The position numbers were made by a program, and so were the translations under genes. This document shows, piece after piece, positions 13,310 through 21,916 of a DNA stretch of 32,090 nt (its first letter is position 1; each line of letters begins with the position of its first letter). The notes under the pieces are model-generated. The model was not told where the DNA came from. It saw only the letters and a list, made by a program, of their open reading frames with translations, and ran no database searches. This DNA comes from Saprospiraceae bacterium (GTDB lineage Bacteria; Bacteroidota; Bacteroidia; Chitinophagales; Saprospiraceae), in contig JAEUUT010000217.1 of assembly GCA_016787415.1 (NCBI GenBank), positions 1-32,090 on the forward strand, written 5' to 3'.

Positions 13310-15586
13310 CTAAAATATCGTAATTTTCCGAACAACCCTGCACCCTGCCACTTCCACCGCCAGGAAATAAACGCCTGATTCCCAATCATTTGTATTTACC
13401 ACGGTTTTGCCACCGCCACTGTTGCCTGTGGACATACTATGCCCGGTTGTGCTGAAAATCTGCCAGCGATAAGGTATTAGGTCGGGCAGTTCAATTTGAA
13501 ACCGTTCGTGCGCCGGATTGGGAACGATGCTGATGGCCGGTTCTTTCGCCGTTTCCTCCACCGTGTTCACCGTGCTGCAATCTACCAGCGTCGTACGAAA
13601 CATAGCAAGTCCGCCGCGCAGGTTTCCAATCACCATTTCCAGAATTCCATCGTTGTCGAGGTCGGCAAAAGCAGGGTGTGTGCGCCCGCCTTCGTCCACA
13701 TTTCCCCAAATAGGGTCAGTCAGGTCGAACGTATCGGCCAGGTTAAAATTCTGATAGGCTTTGAGTTGTCCACTGTTGGAGCCGCACACCAGGAGCAGGC
13801 CATTGGGCGTGGGAATAAAATTGGGCGTGCTGAAACCAACCGCTTCGCCGAAGAGCCGGGTATCTACAAATCCCAGTTTTTGAATAGTAGGCGTCAGCGG
13901 AAACAAGGGATTGTTGATGGTACCGATGTTGGTGAACAGGTTAACATTTCCATTGCGCTCTCCAGCAATGATGTCAAGCAGGCCGTCGCCCGTCAGGTCG
14001 TACAGCGTAGGCGCCGACACAAGCCCTACCACATCCATATCGAGCCACATGGAATCGAATACCCTCGACAGGTTCATGGGCGCCCCCGGGCCGGCAGAAT
14101 TGCGGTAATAGAAAAACCCGCCATCGTTGTGGCCCACCAGCAGATCGAGGTCGCCATCGCCGTCCAGGTCGCCAAAAGCGGGTGAAAAGTCATAGTTTTC
14201 AGGCGTAAATTCTGAAAAATTAAGCCAGTCGCTGTTTTCCAGTTCGAACCTCGGCTCCGTAGCAGTGCCGGTGTTCAGAAATAAGTACAAACGTGCATTA
14301 GTGCTCGATTGTGTAGTGAAAAAGCCGTAAGTCCCCACAATCATATCCTTTAGCCCGTCAGCATTCACATCGGCAAATGTCGGATGCGTGCCAGAGCCCA
14401 GGTCGAGCATATCGCCGATGAACAAGGATTTGCCCTGCAATTCGAAATGGTGGCCTGTAGCGGCCGTATTTCGGTAAAACCACACATTCTTCTGGTCTTC
14501 ACCAATGTTCCGGTTGTTTGGAGCCACCACCATATCGCGTTTGCCATCGTTGTCGATATCCAGATAGAAACCGGCCGGGAAAGTAAAAAGCGACAGCGGC
14601 GTATTGTAAGAAGGGAAACCTTCATCCTGTGAAGTCATCCAGGCAGTGGTGGCAGATCCGCCGTTGTTCAACAGGTTGAGGCACTCAAAAGAAACATCGC
14701 CGAGCACAATTTCCTTATCGCCATCACCTTCCTGATCGAAGGTCATGAGGGTGGAGCCCGGGTGGCGTTCGTTGCGCTCTTCGAGGCTGCCATCCGTTAA
14801 GCCATTCGAGCAATTAGACGCATTATCCGACAGGTCGCAATGACAGGCGACGAGCCCGCTTTCATAAAAACGTCCCCAACATTTATCTACTACATGGTAT
14901 TGGAGGCTGTCGATACCAAAACCCATTTCCACCGACCGATTTTGTGCATACCACACATGGCCTCCTGCGGGGTCGAAGGTCAGGATATCGAGGTCGCCGT
15001 CGCCGTCGATGTCGTCCACAGCCGGTATATCGGTGGGAGCAATGAGCAGGTTGTTCCACTCGCCAGGCTGATCCTGATCCGGGTACCACACCTGGGTTGC
15101 ATCGCAGTAGTTGCAATTCGGATAGTTGAAGTAGTAAGGGGTGAATTTGAGGGTGTTATTTTCGAAATATCCCCTGAAAACGGACATTTCCTGTGCTCCT
15201 GCCGACAAGGACGCACAAAAAATATCGGCCGCGCCATCCTGATTGTAGTCGCGCATCATGGCATAATCGGTCAGTTTCGGAAAATTGCAGGCGTATTCCG
15301 GCGCAAAGGTGTAACTGTTGACGCCTGGCGCCCCGGAATTGAGATAAGTGAGTACTACATCGCCTGCCCGGTCGAAAATAACCATATCTTGTATGCCGTC
15401 CTGGTTCAGGTCGGCGGCTGAAAATTGCGGATTGTTCAAGCCTCCGGCAAAACCCGCCGGGAGTTCTATTCCATTCTGAATCAGCGGGATGGAAATGCGC
15501 TCAAAGGACTGCATCTGAGCGGTAATAGTTTGATTTACAAGCAATAAAAACAGCGTCAGTGTATAAATCGACCGCATGTGGAGCAT
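13310..15586 (-). CDS. Secreted FG-GAP/VCBS repeat protein with T9SS sorting tail
   Basis: This encodes 758 residues (start at 15586 or Met4) with an N-terminal signal peptide (LTLFLLLVNQTITAQ). About nine calcium-loop-like repeats are visible, such as DLNQDGIQDMVIFD, DIDGDGDLDILTFD, DVNADGLKDMIVGT, DLDGDGDLDLLVG and DLDNDGILEMVIGN, as in integrin-like beta-propellers. The last 75 residues (ISIVPNPAHERFQIELPD, then WESGVYFLAV, ending VRKITIF) form a type A Por sorting domain, so the protein should cross the outer membrane by type IX secretion and be attached to the surface or released. The role is probably adhesion or polymer binding; no catalytic motif is seen. It is monocistronic. Confidence 0.92.
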   Translation of the reverse strand: MLHMRSIYTLTLFLLLVNQTITAQMQSFERISIPLIQNGIELPAGFAGGLNNPQFSAADLNQDGIQDMVIFDRAGDVVLTYLNSGAPGVNSYTFAPEYACNFPKLTDYAMMRDYNQDGAADIFCASLSAGAQEMSVFRGYFENNTLKFTPYYFNYPNCNYCDATQVWYPDQDQPGEWNNLLIAPTDIPAVDDIDGDGDLDILTFDPAGGHVWYAQNRSVEMGFGIDSLQYHVVDKCWGRFYESGLVACHCDLSDNASNCSNGLTDGSLEERNERHPGSTLMTFDQEGDGDKEIVLGDVSFECLNLLNNGGSATTAWMTSQDEGFPSYNTPLSLFTFPAGFYLDIDNDGKRDMVVAPNNRNIGEDQKNVWFYRNTAATGHHFELQGKSLFIGDMLDLGSGTHPTFADVNADGLKDMIVGTYGFFTTQSSTNARLYLFLNTGTATEPRFELENSDWLNFSEFTPENYDFSPAFGDLDGDGDLDLLVGHNDGGFFYYRNSAGPGAPMNLSRVFDSMWLDMDVVGLVSAPTLYDLTGDGLLDIIAGERNGNVNLFTNIGTINNPLFPLTPTIQKLGFVDTRLFGEAVGFSTPNFIPTPNGLLLVCGSNSGQLKAYQNFNLADTFDLTDPIWGNVDEGGRTHPAFADLDNDGILEMVIGNLRGGLAMFRTTLVDCSTVNTVEETAKEPAISIVPNPAHERFQIELPDLIPYRWQIFSTTGHSMSTGNSGGGKTVVNTNDWESGVYFLAVEVAGCRVVRKITIF

Positions 15587-15716
15587 TTTTTGAAATATTT
15601 ACAGGCCACCAGGTTCAAACAATAAGAACGGGGTAGCAAAATTACGCACTTCCTGTTTACGAGACGGCGTAGATGTAGTCTGCGGCTGGCAATTCGGGAG
15701 TTGAAGCAGGATTTGG
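15587..15716. other. Upstream region of the FG-GAP gene
   Basis: A minus-strand -7-like TAATTTTG (15637-15644) lies about 50 bases ahead of the FG-GAP start, without a clear -33 partner. Bases 15694-15716 repeat GGGAGTTGAAGCAGGATTT, a direct duplicate of the start of the next repeat's left arm. No gene is seen. Confidence 0.4.
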
Positions 15717-15863
15717 GGGAGTTGAAGCAGGATTTTGAGGATTTAAAGGATTAGAAGGATTCCCACCGTAATGTCAAAATTGAATTTTAATTTTTTAAAA
15801 TTTTGACATTACGGTGGGAATCCTTCTAATCCTTTAAATCCTCAAAATCCTGCTTCAACTCCC
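15717..15863. repeat. Perfect 64-bp inverted repeat, GGATTAGAAGGATTCC family
   Basis: Bases 15717-15780 are the exact reverse complement of 15800-15863, with a 19-base A/T loop. The first part of the left arm is duplicated directly upstream. It lies between divergent genes, so it cannot serve as their terminator, and it probably lies in the 5' region of the hexapeptide-repeat gene. It shares most of its outer arm with 9667-9837 and 17852-17996 but has its own inner section (CCACCGTAATGTC). Confidence 0.95.
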
Positions 15864-15896
15864 CTGATAACAAATAACCGATAACCAATAACAAAA
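15864..15896. repeat. GATAACAAATAACC word fragment fused to the inverted repeat
   Basis: This stretch closely matches 10618-10648 (TGATAAC-AATAACCGATAACC-AATAAC), part of the right arm of the compound repeat after msrB. It begins where the 64-bp arm ends and stops two bases before the next ATG. It is a mosaic of two repeat families. Confidence 0.8.
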
Positions 15897-15898
15897 TC

Positions 15899-16489
15899 AT
15901 GACCTACGAATTCAACGGATTTCGCCCGGTAGTACACGAAACGGCATTCATTCACCCGCAGGCCGCCGTGACCGGCAATGTGATCATTGGCCGCGATGTG
16001 TATGTAGGCCCGGGAGCGGCCATTCGGGGCGACTGGGGCCAAATCGTGATAGAGGATGGCTGCAATGTGCAGGAAAATTGCACGATCCATATGTTTCCCG
16101 GCATTACGGTTTTTTTGAAAGAAGGCGCACACATCGGGCACGGGGCCATCATACATGGCGCGCAGATTGGCCGAAATTGCCTGGTGGGCATGAATGCGGT
16201 GTTGATGGACGAGGTTGACCTCGGCGACGAAAGTATCGTGGGGGCCTTGTGTTTTATCAAAAGCGGTGAAAAAATACCATCCCGCAGCCTGGTAGTCGGC
16301 AATCCCGGAAAGATCATCCGCAGCGTCAGCGACGACATGCTGGCCTGGAAAACCGAAGGTACGCGCCTGTATCAGCAACTGCCGGCACAATGCCACGACA
16401 CCCTGCGCCCTTGCGAACCTTTGCGCGCCATACCAGATGACTTGCCTTCCATGAATAAAAACTACGCGATCTGGAAAGAAAGCAAGTAG
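15899..16489 (+). CDS. Gamma-carbonic-anhydrase/PaaY-like hexapeptide protein
   Basis: This encodes 196 residues. Residues 10-150 form a left-handed beta-helix of hexapeptide repeats (VTGNVIIGRDVYVGPGAAI, IRGDWGQIVIEDGCNVQ). ENCTIHMFPG and EGAHIGHGAIIHGAQIGRN carry histidines that bind the metal between subunits of the trimer, and CLVGMNAVLMDEV is typical of the PaaY/CaiE group. PaaY is a thioesterase protecting phenylacetate degradation, and related proteins are carbonic anhydrases, so the exact activity is open. No phenylacetate genes are present. The tail after 160 is helical. An NtrY-like kinase gene follows 13 bases later. Confidence 0.88.
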   Translation: MTYEFNGFRPVVHETAFIHPQAAVTGNVIIGRDVYVGPGAAIRGDWGQIVIEDGCNVQENCTIHMFPGITVFLKEGAHIGHGAIIHGAQIGRNCLVGMNAVLMDEVDLGDESIVGALCFIKSGEKIPSRSLVVGNPGKIIRSVSDDMLAWKTEGTRLYQQLPAQCHDTLRPCEPLRAIPDDLPSMNKNYAIWKESK

Positions 16490-16502
16490 ATTTACACAAC
16501 CT

Positions 16503-17846
16503 ATGATATTTGCAAGATCGTTCTCAGCCGGCCTGGCCTGGCGCATTTTCGGACTTTTTATCGCTGCCCTGGGCGTTGCAGCAGCGCTGGCATGGCACGA
16601 TGACCCTCATTACTGGGCGGCAGCCTTGATGGCGCTGGCGGCCGTACAACTGAGTTTTAATTTGTTCCGGTATGTGAACGATACCAATCGGCGACTGGCG
16701 CGCTTTTTTGAAAGCGTTCGCTACTCCGATTTTGCCATTCGTTTTTCATCGGGAAAAGAAAAAGGGGATTCTTTTGAGGCCGTCAACCGGCAATTCAACG
16801 AAGTGCTGGAGGCTTTTCGACAGACCCGCGCTGAAAAAGAAGCCAATCTCCTGTTTCTCAATGCTATGGTACAGCACCTGAGCACGGGTATCATCGCTTT
16901 TGATGCACAAAACAACGTGTTGATTTCCAACAATGCAGCCCTGCAATTGCTGGGACTCTATCGATTGCACCACCTCAGCGACCTGCCCGAACGGCATCGT
17001 CCGCTCATACAATTGATTGTACAACTCAACGGAAAAGGGAAGGTGTTGTATCAACCTGAAACCAACCGACAATTGTCGGTTCAAGGCGTGGCCCTCAACC
17101 TGCAAGGCCGTGCGGTGCGATTGCTCACCCTGCAAAACATCCATACCGAACTTCAGCGCAAGGAAGTAGATGCCTGGCGCAACCTCACCCGCGTGCTGCG
17201 CCATGAAATGATGAACTCCATCACGCCCATTGTGTCGCTGGTGGAAACAGCCCAGGACATTGTGCGTTGCGACCTGCCCGCAACGGAAGCCTCCGCCGAC
17301 CTGTCGGAAGCATTGGAAGTAGTGGCTACCCGAAGCAGGGGCCTGGTCAATTTTGTAGAGGCCTACCGCTCGTTCACATCGGTGCCCGAACCTAAAATGG
17401 AGGATATTCATGTGAAAAAACTGCTTGAGCGCGTACTCTCGCTCACTGCTTCCGACAATAAACAAGAGCAGGTCAAAACAGAGATATTTGTCGAACCGGA
17501 AGACCTCAGACTGCGGGGCGACGCGGGCCAACTGGAAATGATACTGCTTAACCTGGTAAAAAATGCCCGCGAATCATTCGATCAGAAAACAAGCGGTGGT
17601 GAGCGCCGCATCACCCTGCGCGCTGGCGCTGATACCAAAGGGAAAGCGCTTATTGAAGTGGAAGATAATGGGCCTGGGATTTCACCAGAATTGCTGGAGG
17701 AAATTTTTATCCCGTTTTTCACGACTAAACCTACGGGTACAGGCATCGGCTTGAGTCTTTCCCGCCAGATTATGCAACTGCATGGCGGCGACATTCGGGC
17801 CGGGACGTCGGTGGGAGGCGGGGCGCGGTTTGTGCTGGACTTCTAG
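16503..17846 (+). CDS. NtrY-like sensor histidine kinase
   Basis: This encodes 447 residues. Two membrane segments (about 11-30 and 36-56) are joined by only a few residues, so there is no real periplasmic sensor. A HAMP-like linker and a PAS-like domain (about 118-210; NAMVQHLSTGIIAFDAQNN) follow. The H-box is TRVLRHEMMNSITPIVSL with His234. The ATPase has LLNLVKNARESF (N), DNGPGIS (G1) and GTGIGLSLSRQIM (G2). The H-box form with HEMMN is that of the NtrY/AtoS group, whose partners are usually sigma-54 response regulators; none is adjacent. It senses something inside the cell or in the membrane. It is probably co-transcribed with the hexapeptide protein. Confidence 0.92.
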   Translation: MIFARSFSAGLAWRIFGLFIAALGVAAALAWHDDPHYWAAALMALAAVQLSFNLFRYVNDTNRRLARFFESVRYSDFAIRFSSGKEKGDSFEAVNRQFNEVLEAFRQTRAEKEANLLFLNAMVQHLSTGIIAFDAQNNVLISNNAALQLLGLYRLHHLSDLPERHRPLIQLIVQLNGKGKVLYQPETNRQLSVQGVALNLQGRAVRLLTLQNIHTELQRKEVDAWRNLTRVLRHEMMNSITPIVSLVETAQDIVRCDLPATEASADLSEALEVVATRSRGLVNFVEAYRSFTSVPEPKMEDIHVKKLLERVLSLTASDNKQEQVKTEIFVEPEDLRLRGDAGQLEMILLNLVKNARESFDQKTSGGERRITLRAGADTKGKALIEVEDNGPGISPELLEEIFIPFFTTKPTGTGIGLSLSRQIMQLHGGDIRAGTSVGGGARFVLDF

Positions 17847-17851
17847 AGAGA

Positions 17852-17996
17852 GAGTTTGAATCAGGATTTTTGGGATTTAAAGGATTAGAAGGATTCCCAC
17901 CATGATGTCAAAATTTTAAAAAATTAGAATTCAATTTTGACATCATGGTGGGAATCCTTCTAATCCTTTAAATCCCAAAAATCCTGATTCAAACTC
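17852..17996. repeat. Perfect 63-bp inverted repeat, GGATTAGAAGGATTCC family
   Basis: Bases 17852-17914 are the exact reverse complement of 17934-17996. It starts five bases after the kinase stop codon and ends four bases before the tonB stop codon, filling the convergent gap. It is the nearest relative of 15717-15863: most of the arm matches, with GGATTTTTGGGATT in place of GGATTTTGAGGATT and CACCATGATGTC in place of CACCGTAATGTC. Confidence 0.95.
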
Positions 17997-18000
17997 CCTC

Positions 18001-18933
18001 TTATTTCAACTGGAAGTTAAACGTAATCGTACCACATTCTTTCGCGCTGCCGGAAGCAGCAAACTTATATCCGCGTGCAGCAGCCAGCGCCTTGTTGCGC
18101 AGTTCGCTGTCGCTGGTGGTAGAACCACGCTGGGTATAGTCGGCGCTGATGACATTGCCATCGCTGTCGACACACACTTCGATAACGACCTTGCCCTGCT
18201 TTTGTGAATTGTCGTTGATGGCGCCGCGCTGGCGTACGGATCGGCCGCCCAGTCCGCCACCGATAGAGGCGCCGGAGCCGGTGCCTACGCCGCCGCCGGT
18301 ACCACCGCCGGAGCCATTGCTTTTGCCAAACGGATTGCTGCCCGTGCCACCGGGAATACCCTGGTTGCCGGGCGTGCCGGTATTGCCCTGGCCGGTGCCG
18401 GTGCTGCCGGGTTTGCCGAAACTGCCGCCAAACTGGCCTTTTTTCTTGTCGCGTTCCTCCTGTTCACGGCGCTTTCGGTCGGCTTCGGCCTGTGCGGCGG
18501 CCTCCTGTTCGCGGCGGACGCGGTCGGCCTCGGCTTTGCGCTGGCGCTCGGCTTCCTGTTGTTTTTTTACAGCCGCCACATCGGGGTCGTCGCCCGTTAC
18601 CACTGGCGGCGTAGGCGATGTTTTGACGGGTTCGGAGGGCGCTGGTTTGGAAGGTGTAGGCGTTGGCGTGGGGTCTTCCACAGGCTCTGTCACGGAAGGG
18701 TCTTCCATTTGCTGGCCTTGCGGAGCGGGGTTGTTGCCCTGGCCTTCATCGGGCAAACCTGCTGCCGCATCGTCGCCACCGCCACCCCAGTCGAGTTGAA
18801 TGACGGCTTCTTCCTTAAATTCGGAAGCCGGGAAGGTATAGAATATCAGAAACGCCAACAGCAGGGCATGCACGATCAGGCTGCCTACCGCTGCTTTGGT
18901 GTTATTCTCTTCCTTGCTGATCGTCTGTTTCAT
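18001..18933 (-). CDS. TonB-like energy transducer, glycine-rich
   Basis: This encodes 310 residues. The membrane anchor (about 17-36; VGSLIVHALLLAFLIFYTFP) is followed by an acidic, Gly/Pro-rich periplasmic region, then a charged coiled-coil segment (about 128-168; repeated EAERQRKAEADRVRR type). A long Gly/Ser stretch (about 170-228) and a C-terminal AgmX/TonB-like domain of about 60 residues (GKVVIEVCVDSDGNVISADY to FNFQLK) complete it. As the third gene after exbB and exbD, it should couple the proton motive force to outer-membrane receptors or to gliding or secretion machinery. The receptor is unknown. Confidence 0.88.
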   Translation of the reverse strand: MKQTISKEENNTKAAVGSLIVHALLLAFLIFYTFPASEFKEEAVIQLDWGGGGDDAAAGLPDEGQGNNPAPQGQQMEDPSVTEPVEDPTPTPTPSKPAPSEPVKTSPTPPVVTGDDPDVAAVKKQQEAERQRKAEADRVRREQEAAAQAEADRKRREQEERDKKKGQFGGSFGKPGSTGTGQGNTGTPGNQGIPGGTGSNPFGKSNGSGGGTGGGVGTGSGASIGGGLGGRSVRQRGAINDNSQKQGKVVIEVCVDSDGNVISADYTQRGSTTSDSELRNKALAAARGYKFAASGSAKECGTITFNFQLK

Positions 18934-19027
18934 AGATCATTGATTTTTGAGAAAGGATGCCGATGTAATCCTTTATACACAAACGAAAGACAGAAAAATT
19001 TCATGCCTGCCGAATGTTATGGTCCTC

Positions 19028-19447
19028 TTAATTGATCTTTTTCGGGCTCGTTACCAGAATAGTTTTCAATTTCAGGCGGTTGGCAATATCCAGTACGGTG
19101 ACCACATATTCGATCGGCACACCTTCTGCTGCACTTACCGACATGGTGGTTTTGGAAACATCCTCTGACAGGGTTTTTACCCGTGCCCGAAGCGCGGCCT
19201 CCAGTTCGGCCTCCGATTTTTGTGTTCTTTCCAGGTAATATTTGCCATCTGCGGTGATGGAAACCGCCAGTCTGGACTCCGGAGAAGCCATCGTTTTCGA
19301 GGCGCTCGACGGCAGCGTCAGGTTGAGGGCGTTGGTGGTAACGAAATTGGACGTAAGCATGAAGAACATCAGCAGCAGGAAGATGACATCGATCATGGCT
19401 GCCAGGCTGAATTCGGGTTCTACGCGATTCCGACGTTTGAGTGCCAT
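19028..19447 (-). CDS. exbD: Biopolymer transport protein ExbD/TolR
   Basis: This encodes 139 residues, normal length. A short basic N-terminus (MALKRRNRVEPEFSLAA) is followed by a membrane helix (IDVIFLLLMFFMLTSNFV) with the essential proton-path Asp20. The periplasmic domain ends LDIANRLKLKTILVTSPKKIN. It works with ExbB as the proton-driven motor for the downstream TonB-like protein. It is spaced about 100 bases from both neighbours, in the order exbB-exbD-tonB. Confidence 0.94.
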   Translation of the reverse strand: MALKRRNRVEPEFSLAAMIDVIFLLLMFFMLTSNFVTTNALNLTLPSSASKTMASPESRLAVSITADGKYYLERTQKSEAELEAALRARVKTLSEDVSKTTMSVSAAEGVPIEYVVTVLDIANRLKLKTILVTSPKKIN

Positions 19448-19551
19448 ATTTCTTGATTTTTATGCGTTAGGAAAATGTGGTGTTTGCGCATGCCCGGATG
19501 CTGTGAAGCATCTTTTCGGCCATTTTTTGCCAAACACCTCCGCCTGAAAAA

Positions 19552-20259
19552 TTAACGGGAAGGTTCCTGCAGCAGATCCATAAACTGAACGGCCGTATTT
19601 TCCATTTTGAAAATAACCTTGTCGAGGTTGGACACGAGCAGGTTGTAGCCGGCCATGGCAATGATAGACACAAACAGACCGAAAGCCGTAGCCGTCAGTG
19701 CGTGGTAGATACCGTTGGACAACACTTTCGGGGTGACCGTTTCAGCGTTCGACATATCCTGGAACGAAATAATCAGACCGATTACCGTACCCAACAGACC
19801 GATCATCGGGGCGATACCCGAAATAGAAGCCAGGGTGGAGAGGTTTTTCTCCAATTTCAGCAGTTCGAGGTTACCTACGTTCTCGATGGCGCGGTTGATG
19901 TCGTCGAGCGGCTTGCCGATGCGGTCAAGGCCTTTTTCCACCATGCGAGCCATCGGCGCATCCACACTTTGGCACAGCGCTTTGGCTGCCTGGAGGTTGC
20001 CATTTTCAACACTGGCGCGAATGCTGTTCATAAAATTCTGATCGACCTGACCCGCGCGGGTGATCGTGAGGTAACGCTCAATGATAATGTACAAAGCATA
20101 CACAGAAAGCAGCGACAGTACCGAAATCACGACCTGGCCGGAAAGGCTGCTACCCGTGATAATATCAAACAGGCTCTTTGATTCCGCATGTGGAAGATCG
20201 GCCGTTTTTGTCGTTAGTTGCAAAAAGAAAAAGGAAGTCAGGATGGCGTTCAGTGTCAT
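19552..20259 (-). CDS. exbB: MotA/TolQ/ExbB proton channel protein
   Basis: This encodes 235 residues from ATG 20259. Longer in-frame starts at 20364 or 20478 lie upstream of the promoter at 20320-20348 and are rejected. It has a first membrane region (residues about 40-62), a cytosolic domain (about 80-135) and the conserved pair of helices: ISGIAPMIGLLGTVIGLIISF and ALTATAFGLFVSIIAMAGYN. It forms the pentameric stator of the Ton-type motor around ExbD. An N-terminal hydrophobic stretch (LNAILTSFFFLQL) may be a cleaved signal or an extra helix, as is common in Bacteroidota ExbB. Confidence 0.93.
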   Translation of the reverse strand: MTLNAILTSFFFLQLTTKTADLPHAESKSLFDIITGSSLSGQVVISVLSLLSVYALYIIIERYLTITRAGQVDQNFMNSIRASVENGNLQAAKALCQSVDAPMARMVEKGLDRIGKPLDDINRAIENVGNLELLKLEKNLSTLASISGIAPMIGLLGTVIGLIISFQDMSNAETVTPKVLSNGIYHALTATAFGLFVSIIAMAGYNLLVSNLDKVIFKMENTAVQFMDLLQEPSR

Positions 20260-20319
20260 AAGAACGGAAGGCTGTTTACAGGTGAAACCGATTGTTTTCT
20301 TTTGAAGTCTTGCGAACGC

Positions 20320-20348
20320 CAAAAGTAGAGTATTTTGTATTCGGGCAA
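20320..20348 (-). promoter_or_regulatory. Promoter for exbB-exbD-tonB
   Basis: On the minus strand TTG (20348-20346), 18 bases, then TACTTTTG (20327-20320) matches the Bacteroidota consensus. Transcription would start near 20313, about 50 bases ahead of the ATG at 20259, which fixes the exbB start. Confidence 0.7.
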
Positions 20349-20462
20349 GCAATTTCCTTAACATTTTTAGGGTTTCATAACTATTTTGCCACTTGAAGGA
20401 CAAAGTTGGGGGCTTGAAAATGAAGGAATTACACATGCAGCCACGGTTTCCCCTGTGTTGAT

Positions 20463-20470
20463 TACATTTG
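20463..20470 (+). promoter_or_regulatory. -7 element for the glycan-binding lipoprotein gene
   Basis: TACATTTG is an exact -7 match, 18 bases ahead of the ATG. No clear -33 element is seen. It argues against the TTG at 20468 as start codon. Confidence 0.45.
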
Positions 20471-20488
20471 CCAAACAAACTTTTTCAA

Positions 20489-21916
20489 ATGAAACGAACA
20501 TCCATCTTTTGCTGCATACTTGTGCTGCTGGCAGCCTGCAAGAACGACCGAAAACAGCCCGAACAAACGCCGCAGCCGACGGAAACGGTTAGCACCGACA
20601 CCCGGCCAGCCGTATTTCTGGAAGGCGTGTACGCCACCTCCACCCAGGCTGGAAGCGATGCCGCTTTTTTGTTCGATTCGGAAAACAGCAATTTCTGGCA
20701 AACCAAACCCGGCGCTGGCCCCGATGAAGGCCTGATGCTCTATTTCCGCAATCCGGTGCAGTTGTCGGCCCTGCAATTGCAGGCGGAAGGCAACAGTTTT
20801 GCCCCTGCGCCTGCCGCTTCGGCCATGCAGGTGTATGTGAACGGCACCGCCCTGCCCGCTACCGGCCCAGGGCAGCGGGTACAAATCGGCAACACACCCG
20901 TCAAGTCGCTCTACCTGCGTTTCAATTCCACGGGTAAAGAGAAAGAGGTGGATATAGTGAAAAACGATGTAAAAACGACCATCAGCCAATTTCCGGCCGA
21001 CGCTTCCATTCGTGTGCTGGGCCTGCAATGCTGGGACGACAAGGGCCAGGAACTGCGCCTCGTAGCACCCGAACAAATCAGCGGGAAAATCAGCGCCAGC
21101 AGCACCCTCGCGCCTGCCTCGGCTTTTGGCAGCGCCAACCTGTTTGACAGCCGCAAGGAATTTGCCTGGGTGGAAGGCAATGCTACCTCTTCGGGCGAAA
21201 ATGAAACGCTGCGCTTCGAATTCGACCGCGATGTGCATATCACGGCCCTCGAAATCTGGAACGGCTACCAACGCTCGGCCGAGCATTTTCAGGCCAATGC
21301 ACGGGTGCGCGACTTTTCTTTCGGCGTTCCAGGCGGACTCACGCACACCTACACCCTGCGCGACACAAAGGCCGGACAGAAAATCGACCTTTCCGCAGCA
21401 GCCTCCGGGAAAACATTCGAGTTGAAAATAAGCAGCATTTACCCCGGCAGAACGTATAAAGACCTGGCTATCAGCGATATATTGTTTTACGATGGCGACA
21501 GGGCTTTCACCATGAAAACCGGATTTTCGGAAAACCTGAGCCAGACCACCCGCACCCGCGCCCAGGGTTCGCCGCTGGCAGGCATACTCGACCGGCGCAT
21601 CAGCAATGAAACCGATGATGCCGAAATCATCACCCAGTCGCTGATTCTGCGTTCGGACGGCACTTTTGTGATGTACAGCGTGACCGAGGAAACCGGCGAC
21701 CAGATTCTCGCCGATGGCAACTGGGAACTCAACCAGGCCGGCAACGGCAGCGCTACCCTGACGGTTTTTGGCAAATGGTTCAGCCAGACCAACCTCGCTT
21801 CCTACTACGAAGGCAATAGCCGCGAGGAAGTCACGCGCATTTTCAAGGACGTGCTGACGGTGACACCCGAAATGGTGTCGGGCACCAAAATGATCGGTAC
21901 GTTTTGGGTAAAATAA
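20489..21916 (+). CDS. Lipoprotein with NADase-type glycan-binding (discoidin-like) domain
   Basis: This encodes 475 residues from ATG 20489. The signal ends LLAACKND with Cys17 as lipidation site. Residues about 40-165 look like a first discoidin-like fold (FLEGVYATSTQAGSDAAFLFDS). Residues about 190-350 fit the NADase-type glycan-binding domain better: ISASSTLAPASAFGSANLFD, AWVEGNATSSGENETLRFEF, LEIWNGYQRSAEHFQANARV and a closing YPGRTYKDLAISDI. The last 110 residues (ILRSDGTFVMYSV, ILADGNWELNQAG) resemble a small lipocalin-like barrel. Surface or periplasmic carbohydrate binding is likely; no enzyme motif is seen. The next gene overlaps its last 13 bases. Confidence 0.88.
   Translation: MKRTSIFCCILVLLAACKNDRKQPEQTPQPTETVSTDTRPAVFLEGVYATSTQAGSDAAFLFDSENSNFWQTKPGAGPDEGLMLYFRNPVQLSALQLQAEGNSFAPAPAASAMQVYVNGTALPATGPGQRVQIGNTPVKSLYLRFNSTGKEKEVDIVKNDVKTTISQFPADASIRVLGLQCWDDKGQELRLVAPEQISGKISASSTLAPASAFGSANLFDSRKEFAWVEGNATSSGENETLRFEFDRDVHITALEIWNGYQRSAEHFQANARVRDFSFGVPGGLTHTYTLRDTKAGQKIDLSAAASGKTFELKISSIYPGRTYKDLAISDILFYDGDRAFTMKTGFSENLSQTTRTRAQGSPLAGILDRRISNETDDAEIITQSLILRSDGTFVMYSVTEETGDQILADGNWELNQAGNGSATLTVFGKWFSQTNLASYYEGNSREEVTRIFKDVLTVTPEMVSGTKMIGTFWVK

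Noticed and set aside
13096..13385. Small proteins rich in Phe/Trp/Val on the plus strand, or Lys/Thr/Asn on the minus strand
   Set aside because: They arise from reading GTGTTTTGG/AAACACCAAA word repeats and run over the ends of real genes.
9667..17996. Insertion sequences or IS remnants
   Set aside because: No transposase frame, no target-site duplication that I can define, and the arms meet at a loop of about 20-60 bases, leaving no cargo.
20260..20478. Longer ExbB starting at 20364 or 20478
   Set aside because: A good promoter lies at 20320-20348, downstream of those starts, and the extra sequence does not resemble ExbB.
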